DNA of 15,932 bases from an uncultured Prochlorococcus sp. (GTDB lineage: Bacteria; Cyanobacteriota; Cyanobacteriia; PCC-6307; Cyanobiaceae): assembly GCA_902572675.1 (NCBI GenBank), contig CACGGY010000019.1, positions 1 through 15,932 on the forward strand, written 5' to 3'. Of the stretch, positions 7,889-14,073 are shown piece by piece. The translations under genes and the position numbers were made by a program. How positions within the stretch are numbered: position 1 is the first letter of the stretch; each line of letters starts with the position of its first letter. Under the pieces are notes generated by a model that saw nothing but the letters and a program-made list of their open reading frames with translations, did not search any database and was not told where the DNA came from.

Positions 7889-10114
7889 TTATTCAGTCAA
7901 CTCTAAATCTATTTGATATTTAAGAATATCTACCTTTATTATTTTAACTTCAATTTCATCTCCAACTTTATACGATTTCTTGGATTTCCTTCCAATTAAT
8001 AAATTTTGTCTAGATCTATATTCATACCAATCATTGTTAAGTGTGCTGACGTGGACAAGTCCTTCAACATTTAGTTCTGATATCTCTACAAAAAAACCGT
8101 AGCTTTGAACTGAAAGGATAAATCCTTTATAAATTTCACCTAATAATATTTCTGCTTTTCTAACTTTTTTAATGCTTATCAAATTTGATTTATATTGTTT
8201 TACTTTATACTTATATTCATTAATTTTATCTATCACAAACTTATTAAACAACGAATCTATATTCTTTGAGATTGATGAATTAAAGATATCCCAATTTACT
8301 AACTTTAATGAATGACTCTCCGCGATATTTATTTCTTTACTATTATTTTTCTTTAGTTTTTTTCCGTTTACTATCAGATTAAAAATAGAGTACTGGTTTA
8401 TAAGATTTGTAAAGTCATATCCAGGTATTGTCCAAGGAGTAATATATATGTTTTCGAATTCATCATTTTCTACATTTCTGGAAATTAGGCTAACTTCATT
8501 TTCTTTAAATTCATGAATTAGAAGTTTATGTAAGAGTCTTTTTTTATTATCATCACCACAAAAATTAATTACTTGACTAAATGATAAACTACCGTCAACA
8601 TTCAGCTCTATATCACTATCAATAAATTCTGAATACTTAATGATTTCATTTGCATTAATGTAATCTAAACCTTTTGATAAGTATCCTGCACTTTTTATAC
8701 CGAATTGATTTGAATGTTTGAACCATATTAAATTTGCTTCATATATTATTGGGGAGATAAATGTTTGGCAATCATCTTTTTTTAATGGGTGAAAATATCC
8801 TTTGGAATTTTCTGCTGGGTTATGAATAAAAAATTCACCTAATAAGTCTATATTGTTTTCTGGTGCAGGAATTTCAACTTTACCTTCTAAAATATGTCTT
8901 TCTCTGAATAAAGCTGAAAGTTCGAGTATTTTATCTAAATCCTCTATATATTCCTTTATTGGTTTTAATATTCGTGAGGTTATTCTTGTTTTACTTTTTC
9001 TTGATAACAGTGCTTCAGTATGATCATTTCCAACTACAAGTGAGCACTTCACTAAAGTAAGATGAAAAGACCAATCAGTTATTACATTTTCAGTGTTTAA
9101 ATGAAGGCAGAGGCTTATAGCCTCATTCTTTTCACCTAGATTAAATTGAGAAGCATTAATTATGGCTTCACTAAGGTAGCTTTGCCAATGGTTCATTAAA
9201 GGTAATGATTCAAAACCATTAGAAAAAATTTCCAATGATTTTTTGCCATTAAGTTCTACTCTTTCTGCAATATTATTTGTATGTATCCATAATTTAGTCG
9301 TTCCATCTTTTGTTCGCTCTAATTGAATCATCGGTAGCATTGGAGAACTTTCAGAATTCCAACTTTTGAACATATAGGAGTTTTTATCTGATAAGTCTAT
9401 TCTTTCCCTTTTTTCTGTCCTCTTAGCTTCAATGTGATTTTTATTGCCTAAATTGAAGAGATTACTTTTAGCTAAAACAAAGTCGGTATCTAATTCCTCA
9501 TTATTATTTAATTGTAGTTCTTGCACAACATGACCTGAACCTTCTTCTTGACCTATAGGAAACCTATCAATTACAACTTTTACAATATTCTTATTTTCTG
9601 GATTGTAGGTATATTTCTTATCACCTTTTGGAAGTTTTATTTTTGAAAGAATCCTATCATCGATAGGAATAGCGTAGATATCATTATTTATAACCTCAAC
9701 TTTAGAAAGAAGTATTTGATTTGATCTTTCAAGAATACAATCAACTATTCCCTCTGGTGATCTTCTTCGGTAGCCATCTTTTATTATCCTTACTAGAACT
9801 TTATCTCCATTCCATGCATAGTTAAGTAAATTTTCTTTAATGTAGATATCTTCTTTGTTTTTTCCCCTTACGGCAAAGCAATAACCTTTGCTGCTGCATC
9901 TTATTTTTGCGACAATATGATTACTATCCTTTTGGACGGTATATTCATTATCTTCATTTTTATTTATTATTTGAAGTTTTTCTAAAGCTGTTAAAGCAAT
10001 ATCTAATTTATCCTTATCTGATTTCTTTGTTATTTTTAATGATCTACATAATTTTTTATATTCTAAACCTTCTGACTGTTCCAGATTATCAATTATCGAA
10101 GATGTTGTGAACAT
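7889..10114 (-). CDS. RNase II/R (RNB)-family protein with degenerate active site
   Basis: The 741 residues have the RNase II/R layout: a cold-shock-like region at about 60-130 (K-G-Y-C-F-A-V-R-G), a central RNB-like region at about 236-600, and a C-terminal S1 domain from about 655 (G-E-I-Y-K-G-F, then S-Y-G-F-F-V-E-I and E-G-L-V-H-V-S). The central part aligns by landmarks such as E-R-I-D-L-S-D at 237-243 and L-W-I-H-T-N-N-I-A-E-R-V at 275-286. The Mg-binding aspartate cluster (DxxxxxDxDD) expected after residue 243 is absent. The usual S-P-x-R-R-Y-x-D-L motif reads T-I-P-G-Y-D-F-T-N-L at 562-571, so both arginines are gone. It is probably not a classical processive 3'-5' exonuclease and may act as an RNA-binding protein. 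Cyanobacterial relatives have been annotated as VacB, RNase II or Zam. Confidence 0.75.
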   Translation of the reverse strand: MFTTSSIIDNLEQSEGLEYKKLCRSLKITKKSDKDKLDIALTALEKLQIINKNEDNEYTVQKDSNHIVAKIRCSSKGYCFAVRGKNKEDIYIKENLLNYAWNGDKVLVRIIKDGYRRRSPEGIVDCILERSNQILLSKVEVINNDIYAIPIDDRILSKIKLPKGDKKYTYNPENKNIVKVVIDRFPIGQEEGSGHVVQELQLNNNEELDTDFVLAKSNLFNLGNKNHIEAKRTEKRERIDLSDKNSYMFKSWNSESSPMLPMIQLERTKDGTTKLWIHTNNIAERVELNGKKSLEIFSNGFESLPLMNHWQSYLSEAIINASQFNLGEKNEAISLCLHLNTENVITDWSFHLTLVKCSLVVGNDHTEALLSRKSKTRITSRILKPIKEYIEDLDKILELSALFRERHILEGKVEIPAPENNIDLLGEFFIHNPAENSKGYFHPLKKDDCQTFISPIIYEANLIWFKHSNQFGIKSAGYLSKGLDYINANEIIKYSEFIDSDIELNVDGSLSFSQVINFCGDDNKKRLLHKLLIHEFKENEVSLISRNVENDEFENIYITPWTIPGYDFTNLINQYSIFNLIVNGKKLKKNNSKEINIAESHSLKLVNWDIFNSSISKNIDSLFNKFVIDKINEYKYKVKQYKSNLISIKKVRKAEILLGEIYKGFILSVQSYGFFVEISELNVEGLVHVSTLNNDWYEYRSRQNLLIGRKSKKSYKVGDEIEVKIIKVDILKYQIDLELTE

Positions 10115-10127
10115 GGTTTAAATGAAA

Positions 10128-10133
10128 ATTATA
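10128..10133 (-). promoter_or_regulatory. Candidate -10 box for the RNB-family gene
   Basis: A perfect TATAAT on the minus strand ends 13 bp before the ATG at 10114. It would give a leader of only about 6 nt, so the transcript would be nearly leaderless. No good -35 hexamer is present at 16-18 bp spacing. The 73-bp spacer (10115-10187) otherwise shows no gene. Confidence 0.3.
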
Positions 10134-10187
10134 AATTAATAAGATTTGACATAATCTATTATTACACCTTATTAACCATGCTTAAAA

Positions 10188-10499
10188 CTAATTATCTACT
10201 TTATTTTCTTTTTCTTCTTTATCGATTGCAAATGAGTTTATGAAAAGCCTAATTCCTATAATAAAAAATGTAATAGAAGCTATTGATTTAAGCACTGCTT
10301 CAGGTAAAAAGCCTGAAATAGAACCTCCTGTTAAAGCTCCAAGTAAACTTGCAAGTACAAGTGCCAAAGAAGATCCTAGAAAAACTGCAAATGGCTTATT
10401 TGAAGTGCCGCTAATAGTTAAAGTAGCAAGTTGGGTTTTATCTCCTAATTCAGCTATAAAAACAGTTAGAAATGTTGATAGTAATAAACTTAAAACCAT
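10188..10499 (-). CDS. UPF0016/GDT1-family cation transporter, half-size subunit B
   Basis: This 103-residue protein has three predicted membrane helices and one copy of the family motif E17-L-G-D20-K-T, followed by F-L-G-S-S-L-A-L. UPF0016/GDT1 proteins (yeast Gdt1, human TMEM165, Synechocystis Mnx, plant PAM71) move Mn2+ or Ca2+. The cyanobacterial Mnx exports Mn from the cytosol, toward the thylakoid lumen. Most members carry two such motifs in a single chain of about 200 residues. Here the chain is split: this ATG directly follows the stop codon of the upstream half (TAAATG), so the two are translationally coupled and probably form a heterodimer. The tail from residue 90 is charged (K-E-E-K-E-N-K). 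Confidence 0.85.
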   Translation of the reverse strand: MVLSLLLSTFLTVFIAELGDKTQLATLTISGTSNKPFAVFLGSSLALVLASLLGALTGGSISGFLPEAVLKSIASITFFIIGIRLFINSFAIDKEEKENKVDN

Positions 10500-10826
10500 T
10501 TAAAGATAATTTTTAAAAGTATCAAGGGCTAAATATAGACTTATTATTATCATTAATATACCCGTGAATAAAGCAAATTTGCTTGGAGATACTTTTTTTG
10601 ATAACCATTTACCAAGAAGAACTCCTACTATACTTGAGCTTATCAAGGCTAGAGAACTTCCGAGAAAAACAATTACTGGCTTCCCAGATTCAGCAGAAAG
10701 CATTAAAGTAGCAATCTGAGTTTTATCGCCAAGTTCTGCAATAAAAATTGTTGTAAAAGTTGTAATAAATATAGATAAGAAACTTTTTTCTATTTTATTT
10801 TCATCTTTTTCTAATTCACTATTCAT
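10500..10826 (-). CDS. UPF0016/GDT1-family cation transporter, half-size subunit A
   Basis: This 108-residue protein has a charged N-terminal extension of about 15 residues, three predicted helices and the motif E31-L-G-D34-K-T, followed by V-F-L-G-S-S-L-A-L. It is the partner of the adjoining half-size gene. The two share the helix 1 motif and the block after it, as expected if the single-chain family arose by internal duplication. The gene overlaps the upstream cysteine-cluster gene by 4 bp (ATGA) and abuts the downstream half without a gap. Mn2+ export to the thylakoid lumen or periplasm is the likely role, inferred from Mnx-type relatives. Location in plasma versus thylakoid membrane cannot be told. 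Confidence 0.85.
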   Translation of the reverse strand: MNSELEKDENKIEKSFLSIFITTFTTIFIAELGDKTQIATLMLSAESGKPVIVFLGSSLALISSSIVGVLLGKWLSKKVSPSKFALFTGILMIIISLYLALDTFKNYL

Positions 10827-11170
10827 TTTTCTGAAACTGCTATTTTAAATCTTTTCATCTCGTCACTTTTTAATCCATAATTTGATGAAATATGTTGTTT
10901 ACAACAATCTATTAGGAATTTATCACCAGATTTTAAATACCCGTTAAAAGTAGTTGAGAATTCAGTTACTCTGCAAAAATAAGGCCTACTTTCGTAAATC
11001 AAGCATTTTTTATTTTGTCTATCTAGATGTTTACACCAGCCATCTTTTGCTGTCATTGAATTTATTAGATCGATATCCTCTTGATTAAGTTTGTCTGCTA
11101 GATGAGCCCTTTCGTTCAGGTCGAATTTACAACATGCTCCACAATATTCTATGCATTTCCATGATTTCAT
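10823..11170 (-). CDS. YkgJ-type cysteine-cluster protein
   Basis: This 115-residue soluble protein has nine cysteines. It has the N-terminal pattern C6-x3-C10-x2-C13-C14, then C46, C56, C66 in S-R-P-Y-F-C-R, and a C89-C90 pair. This is the arrangement of YkgJ/UPF0153 proteins, predicted to bind zinc or an iron-containing centre. The biochemical role of the family is largely unknown. It is the first gene of a tightly packed operon, overlapping the first GDT1 half by 4 bp. That coupling invites the idea of a metal-related role alongside the transporter, which is inference. The start ATG is at 11170, and the 81-bp spacer upstream is shared with the divergent psb30. Confidence 0.8.
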   Translation of the reverse strand: MKSWKCIEYCGACCKFDLNERAHLADKLNQEDIDLINSMTAKDGWCKHLDRQNKKCLIYESRPYFCRVTEFSTTFNGYLKSGDKFLIDCCKQHISSNYGLKSDEMKRFKIAVSEK

Positions 11171-11251
11171 AATTTAATTCAATCTCGTAACGTATCAGTA
11201 CAGAACAATCATTTATTTGTAAAGATAGTATCACAAAACATATTTATTATC

Positions 11252-11329
11252 ATGGCAACACTCATTCCTTTAGCCGTAGTTGCATTAGCAGGACCGGCAA
11301 TAATTGCGCTTGTTTTTTATCGTAAATAA
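11252..11329 (+). CDS. psb30: Photosystem II peptide Psb30 (Ycf12)
   Basis: This 25-residue single-helix peptide starts M-A-T-L-I-P-L-A-V-V and continues A-L-A-G-P-A-I-I-A-L-V-F-Y-R-K. The L-A-G-P-A-x-I core and terminal basic residues match Psb30/Ycf12, a one-helix subunit at the periphery of the PSII core near cytochrome b559. It is shorter than the usual 30-46 residues, mainly at the N-terminus and at the end, where other species carry G-N-L or similar. The ATG at 11252 is the only sensible start. It is 12 bp upstream of the HAD gene, so the two may share a transcript. Other small photosystem or cytochrome b6f peptides (PsbM, PetN, PsaM) fit less well. Confidence 0.68.
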   Translation: MATLIPLAVVALAGPAIIALVFYRK

Positions 11330-11341
11330 AAGTAATTCTTC

Positions 11342-12106
11342 TTGGTGACTTATCTTGAGGGTGTTTATTGGGATTTAGATGGAACTATCGCGAATACAGA
11401 ACTAGAGGCTCATTTACCCGCTTTTAATATTGCTTTTAATGATCTTGGCATAGATTGGTACTGGGACACAAGTGAATACATCGAACTATTGAGAATAAAT
11501 GGAGGCAAAAATAGAATAGCTTACTATTCTAAAGCAATTAACGATTCTTTATCGCAAGATTTAATTATCAAAATTCATGAAAAAAAGCAGTTTCATTATT
11601 TAGAAATTATAAAAAAAAATTGTGTCAACTTAAAAACTGGCGTTTTAAGGCTAATAAAGGAATTACATAAAAAAAAAATAAGGCAATTCATTGTAACTTC
11701 AAGTTCTAGAAGTCAAGTTGATTTATTGATTGAATATCTATTTAATGGCTTCAATCCCTTTGAGTTTATTATTTCAAGCGAGGACGTTAAATTTAAGAAA
11801 CCCAATCCTCTACCCTATTTAAAGGCTGCTCGATTAAGTGGTATTCAAAAAAATAAGTCGATAGTTTTTGAAGATTCGAATCCAGGATTAAGATCTTCTT
11901 TAGCAGCAAATTTACCGACAATTTTTGTGCCTTCTAATATCCCAACAGTTCTTGAGGAAAATATTAAATTAGATTGTATTTTGGATACTCTAGGTGATGA
12001 GAACAATATGGCAAATGTTATTAAAGGTCCTAAACTAAAAAAATCATATGTTGACTGTAGCTTCCTAAGTGATTATTTAAGGGATTTTTGCAATGCAAAA
12101 AACTAA
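11342..12106 (+). CDS. HAD-superfamily phosphatase, CbbY-like
   Basis: All four haloacid dehalogenase motifs are present in the 254 residues: D11-L-D13-G-T-I-A-N-T-E with the nucleophile and acid/base aspartates, T119-S-S-S-R for motif II, K153-P-N-P for motif III, and E177-D178-S-N-P-G for motif IV. The large insert after motif I is the alpha-helical cap of subclass I (beta-phosphoglucomutase/CbbY type). CbbY in Rhodobacter dephosphorylates xylulose-1,5-bisphosphate, an inhibitor of Rubisco, which would suit a cyanobacterium. Phosphoglycolate phosphatase or another sugar phosphatase is also possible. The start is uncertain, either TTG at 11342 or the adjacent GTG at 11345, since no clear ribosome site helps. 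It overlaps ycf20 by 14 bp. Confidence 0.82.
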   Translation: MVTYLEGVYWDLDGTIANTELEAHLPAFNIAFNDLGIDWYWDTSEYIELLRINGGKNRIAYYSKAINDSLSQDLIIKIHEKKQFHYLEIIKKNCVNLKTGVLRLIKELHKKKIRQFIVTSSSRSQVDLLIEYLFNGFNPFEFIISSEDVKFKKPNPLPYLKAARLSGIQKNKSIVFEDSNPGLRSSLAANLPTIFVPSNIPTVLEENIKLDCILDTLGDENNMANVIKGPKLKKSYVDCSFLSDYLRDFCNAKN

Positions 12107-12419
12107 TTTTTCCAAAATAACCTATAAATTAAATAATTTTTTATTTGGATTTTTGAGTGATACGTGGAAGACAAAATCCATTAGCCTAATTTCTGTTTTG
12201 ACAGGTTACTTTTTGTTTGCAAATTTTCTTACAAAATTTATATCTGAAGGTAAAAATGAGTTAATTATGGTTCCGATAATTATTTTATTATTTGAAATGA
12301 TAATAAGAATTAGGCCTTCTTCAAGCTCAAATTTTTATGATTTATGGACAATAGCAGATAAACTAAGAATCGGTGCAATTTATGCTGTAATACTAGAGGC
12401 GTTTAAATTAGGTTCTTAA
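12093..12419 (+). CDS. ycf20: Ycf20-like protein (DUF565)
   Basis: This 108-residue protein has two hydrophobic segments (about 30-47 and 58-74) and ends with the strongly conserved tail E-A-F-K-L-G-S typical of Ycf20/DUF565 proteins in cyanobacteria and chloroplasts. In Chlamydomonas and Arabidopsis, Ycf20-family proteins affect non-photochemical quenching. The exact biochemistry is unknown. Its ATG lies inside the end of the HAD gene (14-bp overlap), so the two are co-translated. Its stop lies 3 bp from the stop of the convergent rpmF gene. Confidence 0.78.
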   Translation: MQKTNFSKITYKLNNFLFGFLSDTWKTKSISLISVLTGYFLFANFLTKFISEGKNELIMVPIIILLFEMIIRIRPSSSSNFYDLWTIADKLRIGAIYAVILEAFKLGS

Positions 12420-12422
12420 AAA

Positions 12423-12593
12423 CTATTCTTCTTCATCTTCATCGATAGGGTATACAAATCCCTGAGCTTTCCCTGTCAAAACAGATTTACCTAGAGATAT
12501 AGCTTTTTGAGCTGCTAATGCTGCTTTTCCTTTCCATACAGCATGCCTCTGGTTCCTTTTACTTTTTGATTTCTTCTTCTTAGGTACTGCCAT
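12423..12593 (-). CDS. rpmF: 50S ribosomal protein L32
   Basis: This 56-residue protein was read directly from the minus strand. It begins M-A-V-P-K-K-K-K-S-K-S-K-R-N-Q-R-H, the highly conserved basic start of bL32, and continues W-K-G-K-A-A-L-A-A-Q-K. The acidic end (D-E-D-E-E-E) is common in marine picocyanobacterial versions. Cysteines of the zinc-binding L32 type are absent. It is divergent from the truncated ftsH copy, with 131 bp between starts, and convergent with ycf20. The foreign junction at 12644/12645 lies 52 bp upstream of its ATG, so part of its promoter could have been altered by the rearrangement. Confidence 0.93.
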   Translation of the reverse strand: MAVPKKKKSKSKRNQRHAVWKGKAALAAQKAISLGKSVLTGKAQGFVYPIDEDEEE

Positions 12594-12620
12594 TCTGTTT
12601 ATTTATTTCCATATAATAAT

Positions 12621-12639
12621 ATAACCTTTAAGTGGTTAT
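12621..12639. promoter_or_regulatory. Inverted repeat upstream of rpmF
   Basis: A 6-bp inverted repeat (ataacc at 12621-12626, ggttat at 12634-12639) with a 7-nt loop lies 28-46 bp upstream of the rpmF ATG. It stops 5 bp short of the duplication boundary at 12645. AT-rich -10-like hexamers (TATATT/TATTAT on the minus strand) sit between it and rpmF. It could be an operator or a leader hairpin. Its short length makes chance occurrence plausible. Confidence 0.25.
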
Positions 12640-12644
12640 CTCCA

Positions 12645-13355
12645 AAACTTTTGACTATATTTTGTTTATATACGTCAATTATTTAAATTAGCATATATGC
12701 TTTATTAATCACTTATAAAGATTAGTGTTTAGATCAAAATTCTCATATTCAAATTCTAAATCAAGTTATTCGGATCTTCTTGAAGATATAGAGTCGGGAA
12801 AAATAGAATCAATATTTTTCTATCCTAGGCAAAGAGAAATAGATGTTATCTATAAAAATGGTGATAAATTTAAAATACCGATTCTTTATAACGATCAATT
12901 AATTCTTGAGAAGGCTACAGAAAATAAAGTAGAACTTACTATTAACAATAGTAGAAAAGAAGTCTCAGCTGCAAATTCGTTCGCATCAATCAGTCTTTTC
13001 CTTATTTTTATATTTGCAATAATTTTAATCATAAGAAGTACATCAAAATTAGCATCAAGAGCCTTTGGGTTTAGCAAAAATCAAGCTAAATTCGTAACTA
13101 TTGATGATGTAGATACGAGATTCGATGATGTGGCCGGTGTTCCCGAAGCTGCTGAGGAATTAAAAGAGGTAATAACTTTTTTGAAGGAACCAAAAAAGTT
13201 TGAAAATCTTGGAGCAAAAGTCCCAAAAGGTGTTCTTTTAATTGGCCCCCCTGGAACAGGGAAAACATTATTAGCTAAAGCAATTGCAGGGGAATCAGGA
13301 GTCCCTTTTCTTTCAATAGCGGCATCAGAGTTTGTAGAACTTTTTGTTGGTGTTG
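12645..13355 (+). repeat. 711-bp direct repeat, copy 1 (ftsH upstream region plus 5' end)
   Basis: On reading both copies side by side I found no difference between 12645-13355 and 14072-14782 (constant offset 1,427 bp). The block holds 80 bp of ftsH upstream sequence and the first 210 codons. Identity stops abruptly at both ends: base 12644 differs from 14071 and base 13356 differs from 14783. The two copies are separated by 716 bp. Complete identity including non-coding and third-codon positions means a very recent event, gene conversion, or an artefact. Confidence 0.95.
12690..12701. promoter_or_regulatory. 12-bp perfect palindrome upstream of ftsH, copy 1
   Basis: The sequence agcatatatgct reads the same on both strands and ends 23 bp before the GTG start. 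Such a perfect palindrome near a start can be a repressor or activator site. No matching regulator is known to me. It also lies in the AT-rich core promoter region, so chance cannot be excluded. Confidence 0.3.
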
Positions 13356-13540
13356 TTATGCATACGACTGTGAACAAAGCCCCTGTAGGACGAAATGTTG
13401 ATGAAACACTAAGAATTCTTCAAGGTTATCAATATGTTGCAGCAAACCCAGATGAAGTCTGTCCAGCAAACTGGACTCCAGGAGAGAAGACAATGTTAGA
13501 AGATCCAAAAGGAAGCAAGGAATATTTTTCAGCGCTATAA
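12725..13540 (+). pseudogene. In-frame chimera: FtsH N-terminus fused to peroxiredoxin C-terminus
   Basis: The 271-codon open frame starts at the same GTG as the complete ftsH. Residues 1-210 equal the full-length FtsH: the N-terminal domain, the single membrane helix at about 87-104, Walker A G-P-P-G-T-G-K-T at 174-181 and the pore-loop F-V-E-L-F-V-G. At base 13356 it changes to the last 61 residues of a 2-Cys peroxiredoxin. Walker B, the second region of homology and the whole peptidase domain are missing. The peroxiredoxin part keeps the resolving cysteine (C246 in D-E-V-C-P) but not the peroxidatic one. Neither activity can survive. If real and expressed, it could insert in the membrane and interfere with FtsH hexamers, which is speculation. 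Confidence 0.85.
13356..13540 (+). pseudogene. 3' fragment of a 2-Cys peroxiredoxin gene
   Basis: The encoded residues run V-M-H-T-T-V-N-K-A-P-V-G-R-N, D-E-T-L-R-I-L-Q-G-Y-Q-Y-V and P-D-E-V-C-P-A-N-W-T-P-G-E-K-T-M. They match the C-terminal third of typical 2-Cys peroxiredoxins (AhpC/TSA, cyanobacterial thioredoxin peroxidase), which reduce H2O2 with thioredoxin. The natural stop (TAA) is kept. About 135 N-terminal residues, including the peroxidatic cysteine, are missing. Base composition is visibly less AT-rich than the surroundings, as expected for a highly expressed gene. Whether an intact copy exists elsewhere cannot be seen here. Confidence 0.85.
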
Positions 13541-13554
13541 AAAATTAATAAATT

Positions 13555-14073
13555 TTACGTAAGAATTGAATAGTAAATAATTATAAAAAAATAAAAAATA
13601 AGAATTTTCAAAAGGGGGAACAAATCCCCCTTTTTGGGTGTATAAACGTTCCAATCACTTAGATTAGTTTTATACGATAGAAAAGACCAAGTAAAAAACG
13701 AAATTTCTATAGATACTAAGATAAAAACATTAATTAAATTAATGTCATTTAAACCAAAGTATTTGTAAATATGAAACTGATCATCAACATTAATATTCCT
13801 AATTTGAAGATACCAAATATAAAAAGAAATCAAAATGAAATTTCCTAAGATTAATTTTTTAATAAATAACATAGATTTTTTGAAAATTAATAAAATGGAA
13901 ATTAAAAGGATAAATAAACTTAACTGAACAACATCGGATTGGTGTGATTTAATACCCTTGAAAAGTAAATTAGATATAAGATCAAAATTTATATATATAT
14001 AATCAATTATTAAGTATGAGAGTAATATCAGATTTATAACTACTGAGAATAATAATGCTTTCCCCTTAATCAA
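13555..14073 (-). CDS. Polytopic membrane protein of unknown function, start uncertain
   Basis: This 172-codon frame has about five hydrophobic helices (roughly 6-27, 49-64, 73-91, 112-132 and 151-170), is rich in Ile, Phe and Tyr, and has no motif I recognise. The only start near the observed 5' end is a TTG at 14073-14071. That codon straddles the left boundary of repeat copy 2 (14072), and no in-frame ATG lies between it and an upstream stop at 14112-14110. The original 5' end may therefore have been cut by the rearrangement, leaving a truncated gene. It converges on the peroxiredoxin fragment with 14 bp between stops. Its own 3' coding end contains a strong hairpin that resembles a terminator. 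Confidence that this is an intact gene is limited. Confidence 0.5.
   Translation of the reverse strand: MIKGKALLFSVVINLILLSYLIIDYIYINFDLISNLLFKGIKSHQSDVVQLSLFILLISILLIFKKSMLFIKKLILGNFILISFYIWYLQIRNINVDDQFHIYKYFGLNDINLINVFILVSIEISFFTWSFLSYKTNLSDWNVYTPKKGDLFPLLKILIFYFFIIIYYSILT
13610..13634. terminator. Terminator-like hairpin, probably for the peroxiredoxin transcript
   Basis: A 9-bp perfect stem (aaaaggggg at 13610-13618, ccccctttt at 13626-13634) encloses a 7-nt loop and continues into one more T. The five G:C pairs are striking in such AT-rich DNA. It lies 70 bp past the peroxiredoxin stop, fitting an intrinsic terminator on the plus strand. The mirror-image design would also work on the minus strand. 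It falls within the last codons of the convergent membrane-protein gene (encoding K-K-G-D-L-F-P-L-L-K). Confidence 0.6.

Noticed and set aside
10115..10187. Possible tRNA or small RNA in the spacer before the RNB-family gene
   Set aside because: At 73 bp the size fits a tRNA, but no cloverleaf stems, T-loop sequence or anticodon arm could be found on either strand.
10240..10503. Plus-strand open frame of 87 codons over the GDT1 half-gene
   Set aside because: It lies antisense to a well-supported transporter gene. The other strand carries the family motif and tight gene coupling, and this frame shows no recognisable domain.
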